This document shows, one piece after another, positions 16,930 through 26,026 of a stretch of DNA of 64,000 nucleotides. The position numbers and the translations under genes were made by a program. Within the stretch, counting starts at the first letter, position 1. The number at the start of each line of letters is the position of its first letter. Source of the DNA: Streptomyces sp. NA04227 (GTDB lineage: Bacteria > Actinomycetota > Actinomycetes > Streptomycetales > Streptomycetaceae); contig NZ_CP054918.1 in assembly GCF_013364195.1 (NCBI RefSeq), forward strand, positions 4,577,001 through 4,641,000, given 5' to 3'. Below the pieces are notes generated by a model. That model did not search any database, was not told where the DNA came from, and saw only the letters and a program-made list of their open reading frames with translations.

Positions 16930-17426
16930 CGTCGGTTCCTTCCCTCCCCCCGAGGGCGGAGCGGAGGCCAGGTGACCTTCCGCCGACGGGGACCATAGCG
17001 TCAGGCGATGGCGCAGGGGAATGGCGCGGGGAAAACAGTCAGTGTCATATGCCCCCGCCACCTGGGAAGTTGAGGCCGTCTTGCCCCGGCGAAGATGAGA
17101 AAGCTCACGCCTCGGCACGTTTGACCCACTCCTCGGAAGTGCCCCGCGTCACCCTGGATGAGTCATTTGTGGGGAGTGGGAAGTGAGGGGTGGGGAGGGT
17201 GGGGAGGCCAGGAATTCCGGCGGAATGGGTGGGAATTGGGCGACTTTTCCGGAGTGGGTGGTGTGCTCGCTCTGGCGTGGACTCCTGGGGCTGGGCTGGG
17301 CTGGTTTGGTGCAGGTGCCCTTTTTGGGGGCGGCGCTCGTGTTTCGTCGACGAGGGGAGCGGGCATCCGGTTCCGGACGAGGAGCCGTCGCCCGTCGCCT
17401 CGCTGTTCGTCCGGCCGTACGTCTCC
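16930..17426. other. Intergenic region, no gene seen
   Basis: About 500 bases between two minus-strand genes. It must hold the phosphatase promoter; AT-richer patches occur at 17025-17050 and 17095-17115. The part from 17160 to 17420 has G-runs and short GGGTGGGGAGG-like repeats. No conserved RNA or small gene could be identified. Confidence 0.4.
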
Positions 17427-18632
17427 CTACTTGTCCGGACGTACCACCCCGAGTATCGACATCGAGCCCGCCCCCGCGACGGTCACGTGCCGCCCCGGCC
17501 GAGGGGCGTGGATGATCGAGCCGTTGCCTATGTACATCCCGACGTGGCTGGCGTCGTCGTGATAAATGATCAGGTCGCCCGGGCGCATGTCGCGTATGTC
17601 GATACGGGGGAGTTGACGCCACTGCTCCTGTGAGGTGCGCGGTATCGCGTGGCCCGCGGAGAGCCAGGCCTGCGAGGTGAGGCCGGAGCAGTCGTAGGTC
17701 TTGGGGCCTTCGGCGCCCCACTGGTAGGGCTTGCCGAGTTGTTCGGAGGCGTAGTCGAGGGCCTTCTTGCCGGAGGCGCTCGCCTTGCCCTTGATCTCGT
17801 CCAGGATTCCCGAATCGAGCCAGGCCGCCTGCGCCTTGGACTGGGCCGCCTTCTCCAGGGCCTTCAGACGCTCGCGTTCCTCCTTCTCCAGCTTCGATTC
17901 GAGCTTCTCGGCCTCGGCGATCCGCTTCTTGACCTTCTGCTGGGCCGCCGCCTTGGCCTTGCGGTTGCTCTCCAGCTTCTTCCACTGCTGCTGCGCGTCC
18001 TTGGTGTAGTCGCGCAACTCCTTCTGGGTGCGGTTCAGTTCGGCGAGCAGGCCCTTGGTCCCCTGCTGGCCCTGACGGAGCCGGTCGGTGCCCTCCAGGA
18101 AGCTGCTCGGGTCGTCGCTGAGGATCAGCTTCGCCTCGTCGGGCAGGCCGCCGCCGCGGTACTGGGCGCGGGCGGCGGCGCCCACTCTGGCCCGCAGCTG
18201 GTCGAGCCGCGACTGGCCCGTGATGATCCGCTCCGCGAGCGTGATGATCCGGCGGGACTGCTGATCCGCCTTCTCCTCGGCCGAGTTGTACGCGTCGGTG
18301 GCCACCCCGGCCTCGTGGTACAGCTTGTCGAGCTTCTTGCGTACGGCGTCCAGACGGGCCGACTCGACGTCCGGTTCCGGCGGCGAGCCGTCCGTGGGCT
18401 CCGGCTTGTCGGCCGAACTACCGGGTGTGTGGCCGGAGTTGGGGGACTTCGAGGGCTTGGGCGGCTTCGAGGGTTCCCCGGGCTTCGACGGCGGTGACGG
18501 CTTCGCGGCCTTCGACGGGATCAGTGCGGGCTCGTGCTGAGTCGCCGCATGCGCCGTGGCCGGTACGGACAGTGCGCCGATGGTGCATATCAGCGTCATG
18601 GCTGCCCAGCTCGACCTCTGCTTGCCTGTCAC
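17427..18632 (-). CDS. Secreted NlpC/P60 peptidoglycan endopeptidase
   Basis: A 401-residue cell-wall hydrolase. The first 30 residues are a Sec signal (TLICTIGALSVPATAHAAT). A Pro/Ser/Lys-rich linker (35-85) is followed by a long coiled-coil region (about 90-270). The NlpC/P60 domain ends the protein: YQWGAEGPKTYDCSGLTSQA holds the catalytic Cys (about 315), DDASHVGMYIGNG the His and IIHAPRPG the third polar residue. It should cut the D-Glu-meso/LL-DAP bond, as RipA-like enzymes do, with the coiled coil acting as an autoregulatory arm. The start is GTG 18632, with GGGAGG 5 nt upstream. Confidence 0.92.
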   Translation of the reverse strand: MTGKQRSSWAAMTLICTIGALSVPATAHAATQHEPALIPSKAAKPSPPSKPGEPSKPPKPSKSPNSGHTPGSSADKPEPTDGSPPEPDVESARLDAVRKKLDKLYHEAGVATDAYNSAEEKADQQSRRIITLAERIITGQSRLDQLRARVGAAARAQYRGGGLPDEAKLILSDDPSSFLEGTDRLRQGQQGTKGLLAELNRTQKELRDYTKDAQQQWKKLESNRKAKAAAQQKVKKRIAEAEKLESKLEKEERERLKALEKAAQSKAQAAWLDSGILDEIKGKASASGKKALDYASEQLGKPYQWGAEGPKTYDCSGLTSQAWLSAGHAIPRTSQEQWRQLPRIDIRDMRPGDLIIYHDDASHVGMYIGNGSIIHAPRPGRHVTVAGAGSMSILGVVRPDK

Positions 18633-19008
18633 GTCCGCCTCCCATCGGCCCTGTCGGGCGTTGCCGAAAAAAGCTGGTTAACCGTCAGTAACTTGCGTGC
18701 GCTTACGGGATGGTGCCACGCGCCGCGCGAATCCAACAGGGGTTGCCCTGCCCCTGCTTGTCCCCGCTTGCCCGGACCTCCCGGTCGCTCCCGTTGTCTC
18801 CGCGCGACCGCTCGCCCCTCATCCGCATCGAGGTCGCCGAACGCTCGCGCCGCTTCTCGCAGTGATCGACGAACCGGTGACGCAGATCGTTCCTACGTCA
18901 CCCAAAAGGGGCTCTGCTGGTGGGGTGCGAACTACCGTGAACCGTATGAGTGCTGGGCGAGGCGCCGTCAACTCGGTGACGGCATCCGCTTGTTAAGTCC
19001 TGCCGGTA
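18633..19008. other. Leader region upstream of the NlpC/P60 gene
   Basis: About 375 bases without a gene. Streptomyces cell-wall hydrolase genes often carry a c-di-AMP (ydaO) riboswitch, so it was searched for; the conserved core elements were not recognisable. CGGTCGC and GCGACCG 15 nt apart (near 18781-18812) could form a stem on the transcript. Confidence 0.35.
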
Positions 19009-19072
19009 GACGCTTCCGGCGACGCGTTCCGGCGACACGCCCCGGTGACGCGTCCCGGTGACCCGTTCAGGC
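19009..19072. repeat. 13-bp tandem repeat overlapping the methyltransferase stop
   Basis: Five units of 12-13 bp: GACGCTTCCGGC, GACGCGTTCCGGC, GACACGCCCCGGT, GACGCGTCCCGGT, GACCCGTTCAGGC. The last covers the stop codon (19067-19069) of the methyltransferase gene. Confidence 0.75.
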
Positions 19073-19936
19073 GCGGGGCGCCAACGCCTCCCAGCGGACG
19101 GTGACTTCGCCCTGCCGCCACCGGCTCGTACCGTCGACAATCGGCCAGTCGGCCGCGAGCGCGGTGGCCGTACGGATCCAGCGCTGCCGGGCGCCGTAGG
19201 AGGCGAACGGCGCGGCGGCCGCCCAGGCGCGGTCGAAGTCGCGCAGGAAGGCGTGCACCGGTTCGCCGGGGACGTTGCGGTGGATGAGTGCCTTCGGTAG
19301 TCGTTCGGCCAGGTCGGAGGGCTGGTCCAGGGAGGCCAGCCGGGCCGCGAAGGTGACCGTCCGGGGGCCCTCGGGGCCGAGCGCGACCCAGACGTGCCGA
19401 CGCCCGATCTCGTCGCAGGTCCCCTCGACCAGCAGCCCGCCCCCGCTCCCCGTCGCCGGGTCCGCGGGGGCCAGGCGTGCGCAGAGCCGGGCCCAGGCCG
19501 CGGTGACCTCGGCCTCCTCGTACTGGCGCAGGACGTTCGCCGCCCGGATCAGCGTCGGGCGCCCGGTCACCGGGACCTCGAAGCCGCCGCGTACGAAGTC
19601 GAGGCCTTCGCGGGCGCAGGGGCGGGCGGCCGCGACCCGGTCCGCCTCGATCTCTATGCCCGTGACGCGGGTGCGCGGGGCCACCGAGCGGAGCCGGGTG
19701 AGGAGTTCGACGGCGGTCCAGGGGGCGGCGCCGTAGCCGAGGTCGACCGCGAGCGGGTCCTCCGCGCGGCGCAGCGCGGCCCCGTGCACCGCCGCGATCC
19801 AGCGGTCCATGCGGCGCAGCCGGTTCGGGTTGGTGGTCCCGCGGGTCACCGTGCCCACCGGGCGGGCCCCGGACACGGGCCGCCGCGCCTGCGCCGCGGG
19901 TGCGGGCAGGCGGGGATCGGCGGTGCGGGAGGCCAT
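19067..19936 (-). CDS. Class I SAM-dependent methyltransferase
   Basis: A 289-residue protein. Residues about 30-150 have a Rossmann methyltransferase core: AVDLGYGAAPWTAVELL (motif I), TRVTGIEIEADRVAAARP (motif II acidic residue), FEVPVTGRPTLIRAANVLRQY (motif IV) and GGGLLVEGTCDEIGRR. The C-terminal part lacks recognisable substrate motifs, so the target is unknown. This gene is commonly the divergent neighbour of mshA in Streptomyces, but no link to mycothiol synthesis is known. The ATG at 19936 was chosen because the preceding bases on that strand are non-coding. Confidence 0.75.
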   Translation of the reverse strand: MASRTADPRLPAPAAQARRPVSGARPVGTVTRGTTNPNRLRRMDRWIAAVHGAALRRAEDPLAVDLGYGAAPWTAVELLTRLRSVAPRTRVTGIEIEADRVAAARPCAREGLDFVRGGFEVPVTGRPTLIRAANVLRQYEEAEVTAAWARLCARLAPADPATGSGGGLLVEGTCDEIGRRHVWVALGPEGPRTVTFAARLASLDQPSDLAERLPKALIHRNVPGEPVHAFLRDFDRAWAAAAPFASYGARQRWIRTATALAADWPIVDGTSRWRQGEVTVRWEALAPRA

Positions 19937-20093
19937 GCGTACGAGGGTATGCGGCGCCGGGCGGGGGAGGGGGCGGGACCGGAACCGGGGCGAACGGGTG
20001 CGGTGGCGGTGGTGCGGCGGGGCCGAGACCCGCCCGCACAGGGCGGGAGCGTGGGTCCGGCGCGGATACGAAAAGGTAATGATTCAGCAAAGT

Positions 20094-20120
20094 GGAAATG
20101 TGTGCGGGGCCCGGGGTGTT
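20094..20120 (+). promoter_or_regulatory. SigR-type promoter for mshA
   Basis: GGAAAT (20094-20099), an 18-nt spacer and GTT (20118-20120) fit the SigR consensus GGGAAT-N18/19-GTT with one mismatch, 95 bp before the mshA start. SigR control of mshA under thiol-oxidative stress is known in S. coelicolor, so this is very likely the functional site. Confidence 0.6.
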
Positions 20121-20214
20121 CTCGGTTCCGGAGACCTGAACGTCTCCCCTCAGTCCTGCCCGGAGGCGAGCCGACGGCGGGGACCGGGGAGTCGTACCCG
20201 AGGAGGACCGCCAC

Positions 20215-21567
20215 GTGAGCCAGTACGGGAGCCGGCGTCGTACTCCCACGGCCTCGCGGCTGCGGCTGCACCGCAAGCCGCGCCGGATCGCCATGCTCAG
20301 TGTGCACACCTCGCCCCTGCACCAGCCGGGCACCGGCGACGCGGGCGGCATGAACGTCTACATCGTCGAGCTCGCCAAACGGCTCGCCGACGTCAACATC
20401 GAGGTGGAGATCTTCACCCGCGCCAGCACCGGCGGCCTCCCGCCCACGGTGGCGCTCGCGCCCGGCGTGCTCGTACGACATGTGGACGCGGGCCCGTACG
20501 AGGGGCTCGCCAAGGAGGAGCTGCCCGCACAGCTCTGTGCCTTCACGCACGGGGTGATGCAGGCCTGGGCGGGCAACCGGCCCGGCCACTACGACCTGGT
20601 GCACTCCCACTACTGGCTGTCCGGGCACGTCGGCTGGCTGGCCGCCGAGCGCTGGGGCGTCCCGCTGGTGCACGCCATGCACACCATGGCGAAGGTCAAG
20701 AACGCGGCGCTGGCCGAGGGTGACCGGCCCGAGCCCGCCGCGCGCGTCATCGGCGAGACCCAGATCGTGCGCGCCGCCGACCGTCTGATCGCCAACACGG
20801 CCGAGGAGTCCGCCGAGCTGGTGCACCACTACGAGGCCGACCCCGCGAAGGTCGCCGTCGTGCACCCGGGCGTCAACCTCGACCGCTTCCGGGTGGCCGA
20901 CGGACGTGCCGCCGCCCGCGCCCGGCTCGGACTGCCGCGCGATGCGCTGATCCCCTTGTTCGCGGGGCGCATACAGCCGCTGAAGGCGCCGGACGTGCTG
21001 CTGCGCGCCGTTGCGGTACTCCTTGAGCGCCGCCCTGAATTGCGTTCACGCCTCGTGGTTCCGGTGGTCGGCGGTCCCAGCGGCAGCGGGCTCGCCAAGC
21101 CCGAGGGACTCCAGAAACTCGCCGCCCGCCTCGGTATCGCCGATGTCGTCCGGTTCCGTCCACCGGTCGGCCAGGACCGGCTCGCCGACTGGTTCCGCGC
21201 GGCGTCCGTCCTCGTCATGCCCTCGTACAGCGAGTCCTTCGGTCTGGTCGCCATAGAGGCGCAGGCCGCCGGGACGCCGGTACTCGCGGCCCGCGTCGGC
21301 GGTCTGCCGGTGGCTGTGCGGGACGGTGAGACCGGATTCCTCGTCGAGGGGCACGACCCGGGTGACTACGCCGCGGTGCTCGGGCGGTTCGCCGACAGCC
21401 ACCGGCCAGGTCCGGACGCCCCCGGCAGCCTGACCGCGATCATGGGCGAGCGCGCCGCCCGGCACGCCGAGAGCTTCGGCTGGGGCAGCGCGGCGGCGGC
21501 CACCGCCGAGGTGTACACCGCCGCCATGCAGGAACATCGCCGTCGCGTACGCTCGCACCATGGCTGA
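20215..21567 (+). CDS. mshA: D-inositol-3-phosphate glycosyltransferase MshA
   Basis: A 450-residue GT4 glycosyltransferase that transfers GlcNAc from UDP-GlcNAc to 1L-myo-inositol 1-phosphate, the first step of mycothiol synthesis. The N-terminal half has [20 protein letters not shown] and [14 protein letters not shown] (acceptor and Gly-loop residues), then [13 protein letters not shown] and [15 protein letters not shown]. The C-terminal Rossmann half has [17 protein letters not shown] and the GT4 E-x7-E block [20 protein letters not shown]. Start GTG 20215 has GAGGAGG 8 nt upstream. Its stop overlaps the ybjN start by 8 bp. A SigR-type promoter precedes it. Confidence 0.95.
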   Translation: MSQYGSRRRTPTASRLRLHRKPRRIAMLSVHTSPLHQPGTGDAGGMNVYIVELAKRLADVNIEVEIFTRASTGGLPPTVALAPGVLVRHVDAGPYEGLAKEELPAQLCAFTHGVMQAWAGNRPGHYDLVHSHYWLSGHVGWLAAERWGVPLVHAMHTMAKVKNAALAEGDRPEPAARVIGETQIVRAADRLIANTAEESAELVHHYEADPAKVAVVHPGVNLDRFRVADGRAAARARLGLPRDALIPLFAGRIQPLKAPDVLLRAVAVLLERRPELRSRLVVPVVGGPSGSGLAKPEGLQKLAARLGIADVVRFRPPVGQDRLADWFRAASVLVMPSYSESFGLVAIEAQAAGTPVLAARVGGLPVAVRDGETGFLVEGHDPGDYAAVLGRFADSHRPGPDAPGSLTAIMGERAARHAESFGWGSAAAATAEVYTAAMQEHRRRVRSHHG

Positions 21568-22051
21568 CGCAGCGTCGATCATCGAGCAGGCACTGAACGA
21601 GGCCGAGCTCGACTGGGAGTCCCCGGAGCCGGGCAACTACGTCCTCAAACTGCCCGGCACCCGCAAGCTCTCGACCACCGTCTCGCTGCTCCTCGGACGC
21701 CACTCGCTGTCCGTGAACGCCTTTGTGATCCGCCGCCCCGACGAGAACCACGAGGGCGTCTACCGCTGGCTGCTCGAACGCAACCTCAAGCTGTACGGCG
21801 TGAGTTACGCGGTCGACCGGCTCGGCGACGTCTACCTTTCCGGCAAGCTGGCGCGGTCCGCCGTGACCGCCGACGAGATCGACCGGCTGCTCGGCTCGGT
21901 ACTCGAAGCGGCCGACGGCAGCTTCAACACCCTCCTCGAACTCGGCTTCTCCTCGGCCATCCGCCGCGAGTACGAGTGGCGGATCTCCCGGGGCGAGTCC
22001 ACCCGCAACCTGGACGCCTTCGCACATCTGACGGGCGCCGGGAAGAAGTAG
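21560..22051 (+). CDS. YbjN-domain protein
   Basis: A 163-residue protein with a YbjN/type III chaperone-like fold: [82 protein letters not shown]. Members are small cytoplasmic proteins thought to act as chaperones; the role here is unknown. The ATG at 21560 lies inside the last codons of mshA (8-bp overlap), so the two are translationally coupled, an arrangement conserved in Streptomyces. A hairpin terminator follows about 95 bp downstream. Confidence 0.87.
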   Translation: MADAASIIEQALNEAELDWESPEPGNYVLKLPGTRKLSTTVSLLLGRHSLSVNAFVIRRPDENHEGVYRWLLERNLKLYGVSYAVDRLGDVYLSGKLARSAVTADEIDRLLGSVLEAADGSFNTLLELGFSSAIRREYEWRISRGESTRNLDAFAHLTGAGKK

Positions 22052-22146
22052 CGGCGGAAGCAGAGGCAGAAGCTGAGAAGTGCGGGGAAGTACAGAGCAG
22101 CACAGGTAAGTACGGGGAAGTACGGGAAGCAGCCGCGTCGGACGTG

Positions 22147-22196
22147 CGTGACCCGGCGCGGCCGTTCAGTGGTCAGGCCGGGCCGGGTCACGTTTC
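22147..22196 (+). terminator. Hairpin terminator of the mshA-ybjN operon
   Basis: CGTGACCCGGC (22147-22157) pairs with GCCGGGTCACG (22182-22192), with further GGCC pairing inside the loop, followed by TTTCTGT. It is 96 bp after the ybjN stop. Confidence 0.65.
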
Positions 22197-22322
22197 TGTG
22201 GGCCTCGTGACGACGCCCGCTTCCAGCCAAGCCCCGTCGGAGAGGAAGCGCCCGGCGGGGCACCCGCGAAACGCTCTGATCGGGTGAGAGAGCGCCGGAT
22301 CCGCCTCAGGGCCGGGTCCGCC

Positions 22323-23357
22323 TCAGGGCCGGGTCGGCCGCATGTCCGCGCCGTACGTGGTGCGGTAGTCCGGGACGACGATCCGGCTCGTCGGAGACTC
22401 TTGCTCGACCTGGGCGACGAACCCGTCCAGGTCCATCACCGGGTCGCGGTGCGGGGGCTCGCTCAGCGGTTTCTCGAAGTTGTCCCAGTGGACGGGCACG
22501 ACGACCCCGGGGTGGCCCAGTGCCTCAAGGAGCCGGGGCACATAGCGGGACGTCGAGGCGCTGGACGGCACCGCGAGCATCGCGAGGTCGGGGTTCAGCC
22601 CCCGCACGGCCCGTTCCGAGAAGTCGCTCGCGCCCATCAGGAAGGCCGAGGGGCCGTTCGCGGCCGTCAGCTGGAAGGCGAGTGTGTCGCCCTCCGGCAG
22701 GTCGGAGATGGTTTTCGGGACCGCCGTGGGCGGCGCGTTGAGTGTGCCCGGGGCGAAGTAGGAGTGCTTCTTGTTGCGGCTGTGCAGGCTGGAGACGACC
22801 TCGACGGTGAATCCGCCGAAGTCCAGTACCTCGCCGCCCTTCACCACCGAGATCTGCCCCGGGTCGACACCGAACGCGACCAGCAGGTGGAAGGTCGTCT
22901 CGGTGCCGACGACCCGGGCGCCGGTGGTCTTGGCGATGTGCGGCACATCGGCGATGTGGTCCCAGTGCGAGTGGCTGACCAGGACGAGCTCGGGGGAGCC
23001 GATGTGTTCCCGTACCACCTCGGGATCGGACGTGAGCGGCGTACGCGGCTCGAAGCCCCCGTCGAACAGGCCGGTCCTGAACCGGGTGAGGTACGGGTCG
23101 AAGAGCACCGTCCGCCCGTCGACGTCGATGCGCCAGCCGGAGGTGCCCAGCCAGCGGAAGGACGCCGAACCGGCCGCCGGGGCCCTTCGGGGCGTCACCG
23201 CGGAGGCGGTGGTCACGGAGGCGGTAGTCGCGGAGGCGGTGGTCGTGGAGGAGATCAGCGGGACGGCCGCGCCGAGCGCGGCGCCGCGCAGCACCGAACG
23301 CCGGCCGAACCCCTGGACGCGCCGCTTCGGGCGCTGTGCGTCTGTGTCGTCGCTCAT
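22323..23357 (-). CDS. Tat-exported MBL-fold metallo-hydrolase
   Basis: A 344-residue protein. The N-terminus GFGRRSVLRGAALGAAVPLIS is a twin-arginine signal with the RRSVLRG motif, so it is exported folded. After a repetitive ATTASVTTASAV linker comes a UlaG-like metallo-beta-lactamase domain: RTVLFDPYLTRF, LVSHSHWDHIADVPHIA (the HxHxDH zinc motif, here HSHWDH), VVGTETTFHLL, and late VVPVHWDNFEKPLSEPP, with the His that completes the second metal site. It is probably a lactonase or phosphodiesterase-like hydrolase; the substrate is unknown. The repetitive linker is encoded by GCGGAGGCGGTGGTC-type DNA repeats. Start ATG 23357. Confidence 0.85.
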   Translation of the reverse strand: MSDDTDAQRPKRRVQGFGRRSVLRGAALGAAVPLISSTTTASATTASVTTASAVTPRRAPAAGSASFRWLGTSGWRIDVDGRTVLFDPYLTRFRTGLFDGGFEPRTPLTSDPEVVREHIGSPELVLVSHSHWDHIADVPHIAKTTGARVVGTETTFHLLVAFGVDPGQISVVKGGEVLDFGGFTVEVVSSLHSRNKKHSYFAPGTLNAPPTAVPKTISDLPEGDTLAFQLTAANGPSAFLMGASDFSERAVRGLNPDLAMLAVPSSASTSRYVPRLLEALGHPGVVVPVHWDNFEKPLSEPPHRDPVMDLDGFVAQVEQESPTSRIVVPDYRTTYGADMRPTRP

Positions 23358-23440
23358 GGCGTCAGCAGATCAGGGCGCGATCCCCGTCGTCCAAGATCAA
23401 AACTCCGGGGGTCTGATATGCGCGACGGTATGAGGCCAGG

Positions 23441-24343
23441 TCAGACGCCTTTGCTGCGCAGAAAGTCGACCGCGATCCGGGCCGTGGCGCCGATCGCCGC
23501 GTCCACCGCCGGTCGCGAGGCGGCCAGCTCCCGCGTACGGGCGAAGACGGAGACCGCGTAGCGGCTGCCGTCGGGATATCCGACGACCCCCGCCTCCATG
23601 TGCAGCCCGGGCAGGGTTCCGGTCTTCGCCCCGACCGTCACCTCGTCCGGAAACCCCGACACCAGCCGGTGCCGGAACACCTGGCGGGCCATCAGTTCGC
23701 GTACCTGCGCGCAGGCGGCCGCCGGCCCCGCCTCGTCACGCCAGATCAGACGCAGCAGCCCGGTGATCTCACGGGGCGTACTGGAGTTGGTCCGCGCGGG
23801 ATCCAGCACGCTCAGCCGTCTCTTGCGCTCGTCCGGGAGCGCCGGGTAACGCAGGGCGAACTCCGCCTCGTCGCGTGCGCCGACCTCGGCGAGCATCGAT
23901 TCCAGTACGTCACGAGGACCGCCCACGATCCGGGTCCGGTCGAGCCCGAGTTCCCCGGCGAGAAGCCGCACCGTGTCCAGGCCGACCCGGGCCAGCAGCA
24001 GATCCGCCGCCGAGTTGTCGCTCACCGAGATCGCGAAGAACGCCAGATCGCGCAGCGACAGCTCGACGTCGTCCGCACAGCCTGCCGTGCCCCAGCCGCC
24101 GAGCCGGTCGGCCGCCGTCACCCGTACCCGCTCACGGGGGTCGAGCTGGCCCGCGGCCACCTGCCGGGCGAACTCCAGGACCAGCAGCACCTTGAAGACC
24201 GAGGCGATCACGACGGGCTCGTCCGCGCCGACGGCCACCTCCGCACCCTCCTCGGCCTGTGGCCTCCCGACGACGGGGACCGCGTGCAGTAACCCCTCGG
24301 CGCCCGCCCTCGCGAAGACCTCGCGGATCCGCTCCTCGACCAT
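23441..24343 (-). CDS. Class A beta-lactamase-like serine hydrolase without signal peptide
   Basis: A 300-residue protein with the penicillin-binding fold triad: ASVFKVLLVLEFA gives SxxK (Ser48, Lys51), ISVSDNSAADLLL gives the SDN loop, and TVGAKTGTLPG gives KTG. This fits class A beta-lactamases. However, it begins MVEERIREVFARAGAEGL with no hydrophobic signal, so it may be cytoplasmic and hydrolyse something other than a cell-wall drug. The ATG at 24343 has GGGAGGGG upstream. It is divergent from a LysR gene with 30 bp between starts, the AmpR-AmpC layout, so the LysR protein probably controls it. An Omega-loop ExxLN was not clearly found. Confidence 0.85.
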   Translation of the reverse strand: MVEERIREVFARAGAEGLLHAVPVVGRPQAEEGAEVAVGADEPVVIASVFKVLLVLEFARQVAAGQLDPRERVRVTAADRLGGWGTAGCADDVELSLRDLAFFAISVSDNSAADLLLARVGLDTVRLLAGELGLDRTRIVGGPRDVLESMLAEVGARDEAEFALRYPALPDERKRRLSVLDPARTNSSTPREITGLLRLIWRDEAGPAAACAQVRELMARQVFRHRLVSGFPDEVTVGAKTGTLPGLHMEAGVVGYPDGSRYAVSVFARTRELAASRPAVDAAIGATARIAVDFLRSKGV

Positions 24344-24373
24344 CAATTCGCCCCTCCCGTAAAGTCCCTGGCT

Positions 24374-25351
24374 GTGGATCTCTTGCGCCACCTGCGCATC
24401 TTCGTCGCCGTCGCCGACGAACTGCACTTCAGCCGGGCCGCCGAGCGGCTCGGCATGGCCCAGCCGCCCCTCAGCCAGGCGATACGCAGACTGGAAAAGG
24501 ATCTCGGTGCCGAATTGTTCGACCGGTCGCACCGCCAGGTCCAACTGACCGCCGTCGGCATGGTGTTGCTGGACGAATCCCGCGAACTCCTCGCCCGCGA
24601 GGAGCGGTTGCGGACACTGGCCCGCCGCGCCGGGAGCGGCGGCCTTGGCACCCTGCGCGCGGGCGTGCCCCCCGACACCACGGTCGCCACGCTGGCCGCG
24701 CTGCTCGCCGCCTGCACGGAGCACTCCCCGGGCCTGTCCGTCGATCTCCAGGAGCTCACCACCGAGGAGCAGTTGCGGCTGCTTGCCTCCGGCGGGCTCG
24801 ACGTCGGCCTCGTCCACCAGCCCGTGGACGCCACCGATCTGAGTCTCGGCCCGGAGGTGTGCATGGAACTCGGCGTCGTCCTGCCCCGCACCTCACCCCT
24901 GGCCCGGCTCCCCGAGGTCGCGCTCGCCGAACTGTCCGGCCACGACCTCGTGCTCTTCCCGCGTGCCCAGGCCCCCGGCTGGTACGACCGAATCCTCGAC
25001 ACCTGCCGCGCCGAGGGCTTCGTGCCGGGCCGCCTTCGGCACGCCTCCAACCCCGAGTTCCTGCTGGCCCTCGTCCACGCGGGCCACGGCATCGCCTTCG
25101 ACCAGGGCCCGGTGGCCCGCAAGGAGCCCCGCGTCGCCTGGCGGCCACTGGCAGGCCGCCCCCTCACCCAGCGCACCGCCGGGGCCTGGCCCGCCGACCG
25201 GTCCGCCCACCCGGCCGCCCCCCACTTCGCGGACCTCGCGGCCGACGTGCTCGCCCGCGACCGTGCGACGACCTTGCGCCGTGACGAGGGCCCCCGCCCG
25301 CCGGACGGGCCGCCCCGCCCTTGGTCCGTGGTCTACGAGGAGTCGGGCTGA
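24374..25351 (+). CDS. LysR-family transcriptional regulator
   Basis: A 325-residue LysR regulator. The N-terminal winged helix reads LLRHLRIFVAVADELHFSRA, AERLGMAQPPLSQAIRRLEKDLG, AELFDRSHRQVQLTAVG. The effector domain (about 90-300) begins TLRAGVPPDTTVATLAALLA and has LLASGGLDVGLVHQP and FLLALVHAGHGIAF. A Pro/Arg-rich tail follows. The start is GTG 24374, 30 bp from the divergent class A serine hydrolase start, so operator and both promoters must overlap in this gap. Regulation of the hydrolase in response to a small ligand is inferred from the layout. Confidence 0.9.
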   Translation: MDLLRHLRIFVAVADELHFSRAAERLGMAQPPLSQAIRRLEKDLGAELFDRSHRQVQLTAVGMVLLDESRELLAREERLRTLARRAGSGGLGTLRAGVPPDTTVATLAALLAACTEHSPGLSVDLQELTTEEQLRLLASGGLDVGLVHQPVDATDLSLGPEVCMELGVVLPRTSPLARLPEVALAELSGHDLVLFPRAQAPGWYDRILDTCRAEGFVPGRLRHASNPEFLLALVHAGHGIAFDQGPVARKEPRVAWRPLAGRPLTQRTAGAWPADRSAHPAAPHFADLAADVLARDRATTLRRDEGPRPPDGPPRPWSVVYEESG

Positions 25352-25460
25352 GGCCGTGCCGGCAGGCTGGCCGTAGGGGAGAGCCGTGCCTTTGGGATCC
25401 TTTGGCCTTTGGGTACGGGTACTCATGTGCCTGCCCTGCTCCCCGGCCAGGATGGTGGGC

Positions 25461-25910
25461 ATGGCCCTTCCCACCGCGCCCGCGGCGTTCGACGATTCCG
25501 TACGGCCCCGCGCTGGTCGGGGCGCCGACGTGGGGGCCGCCGTGGGGCTGCTGCTCCTTGAAGTGCTCGCCCTGCTGGTGATCTTGGGCATGTGGATGGT
25601 GACCGGATGGAGTCTCGACCCGGCCAGGACGGTGAGCCCCGACCCGTTGTGGGGCTATCTCGTCGCTGCCGGCGTGGTGGGGGCCCTGGCCGTGGTGGCG
25701 GCCGTGATCGCGTTCCGGTCCCGTGCTCTGGTGACGGTGTGGACCCAGTGCTTCATGGCTGTCGTGGTGGTGGCGGGAGTCGTCGGCGGGGTCGCGATCC
25801 AGCGGCAAGAGGACCGGACCGACCACCCCGCTCCCGCCCCCGCGTTCACCGGCGAGGCCGGGTGCCGCAGCGGCGGCGACAACAGCGAATGCGCGGACAC
25901 CGGCGGCTGA
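25461..25910 (+). CDS. DUF6234-type small membrane protein
   Basis: A 149-residue protein with three hydrophobic segments: AVGLLLLEVLALLVILGMWM, GYLVAAGVVGALAVVAAVIAF and FMAVVVVAGVVGGVAI. The end CRSGGDNSECADTGG carries two Cys spaced eight apart and probably exposed outside, likely disulphide-linked. This matches my memory of the DUF6234 family in Streptomyces; function is unknown. ATG 25461 was chosen (AGG about 9 nt upstream); ATG 25452 or 25386 would add residues without hydrophobic or family similarity. Confidence 0.65.
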   Translation: MALPTAPAAFDDSVRPRAGRGADVGAAVGLLLLEVLALLVILGMWMVTGWSLDPARTVSPDPLWGYLVAAGVVGALAVVAAVIAFRSRALVTVWTQCFMAVVVVAGVVGGVAIQRQEDRTDHPAPAPAFTGEAGCRSGGDNSECADTGG

Positions 25911-26026
25911 GGCCCAGGCCGGGCTCAGGCGGCTGACCCAAGATCGGGCGCCGGTGCGGGCACATCCGACAAGATCCGAACGAGGGCTTTCAGGCCCAGC
26001 CGCAGGCGGGACTTTGCGGACACGGC

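Noticed and set aside
17163..17366. Pro/Ala-rich minus-strand ORF between the phosphatase and NlpC/P60 genes
   Set aside because: Low complexity from G-runs on the other strand; no ribosome site or family similarity.
18633..19008. ydaO-type c-di-AMP riboswitch upstream of the NlpC/P60 gene
   Set aside because: Expected from Streptomyces precedents, but the conserved core segments could not be recognised on the transcript strand. A covariance search would settle it.
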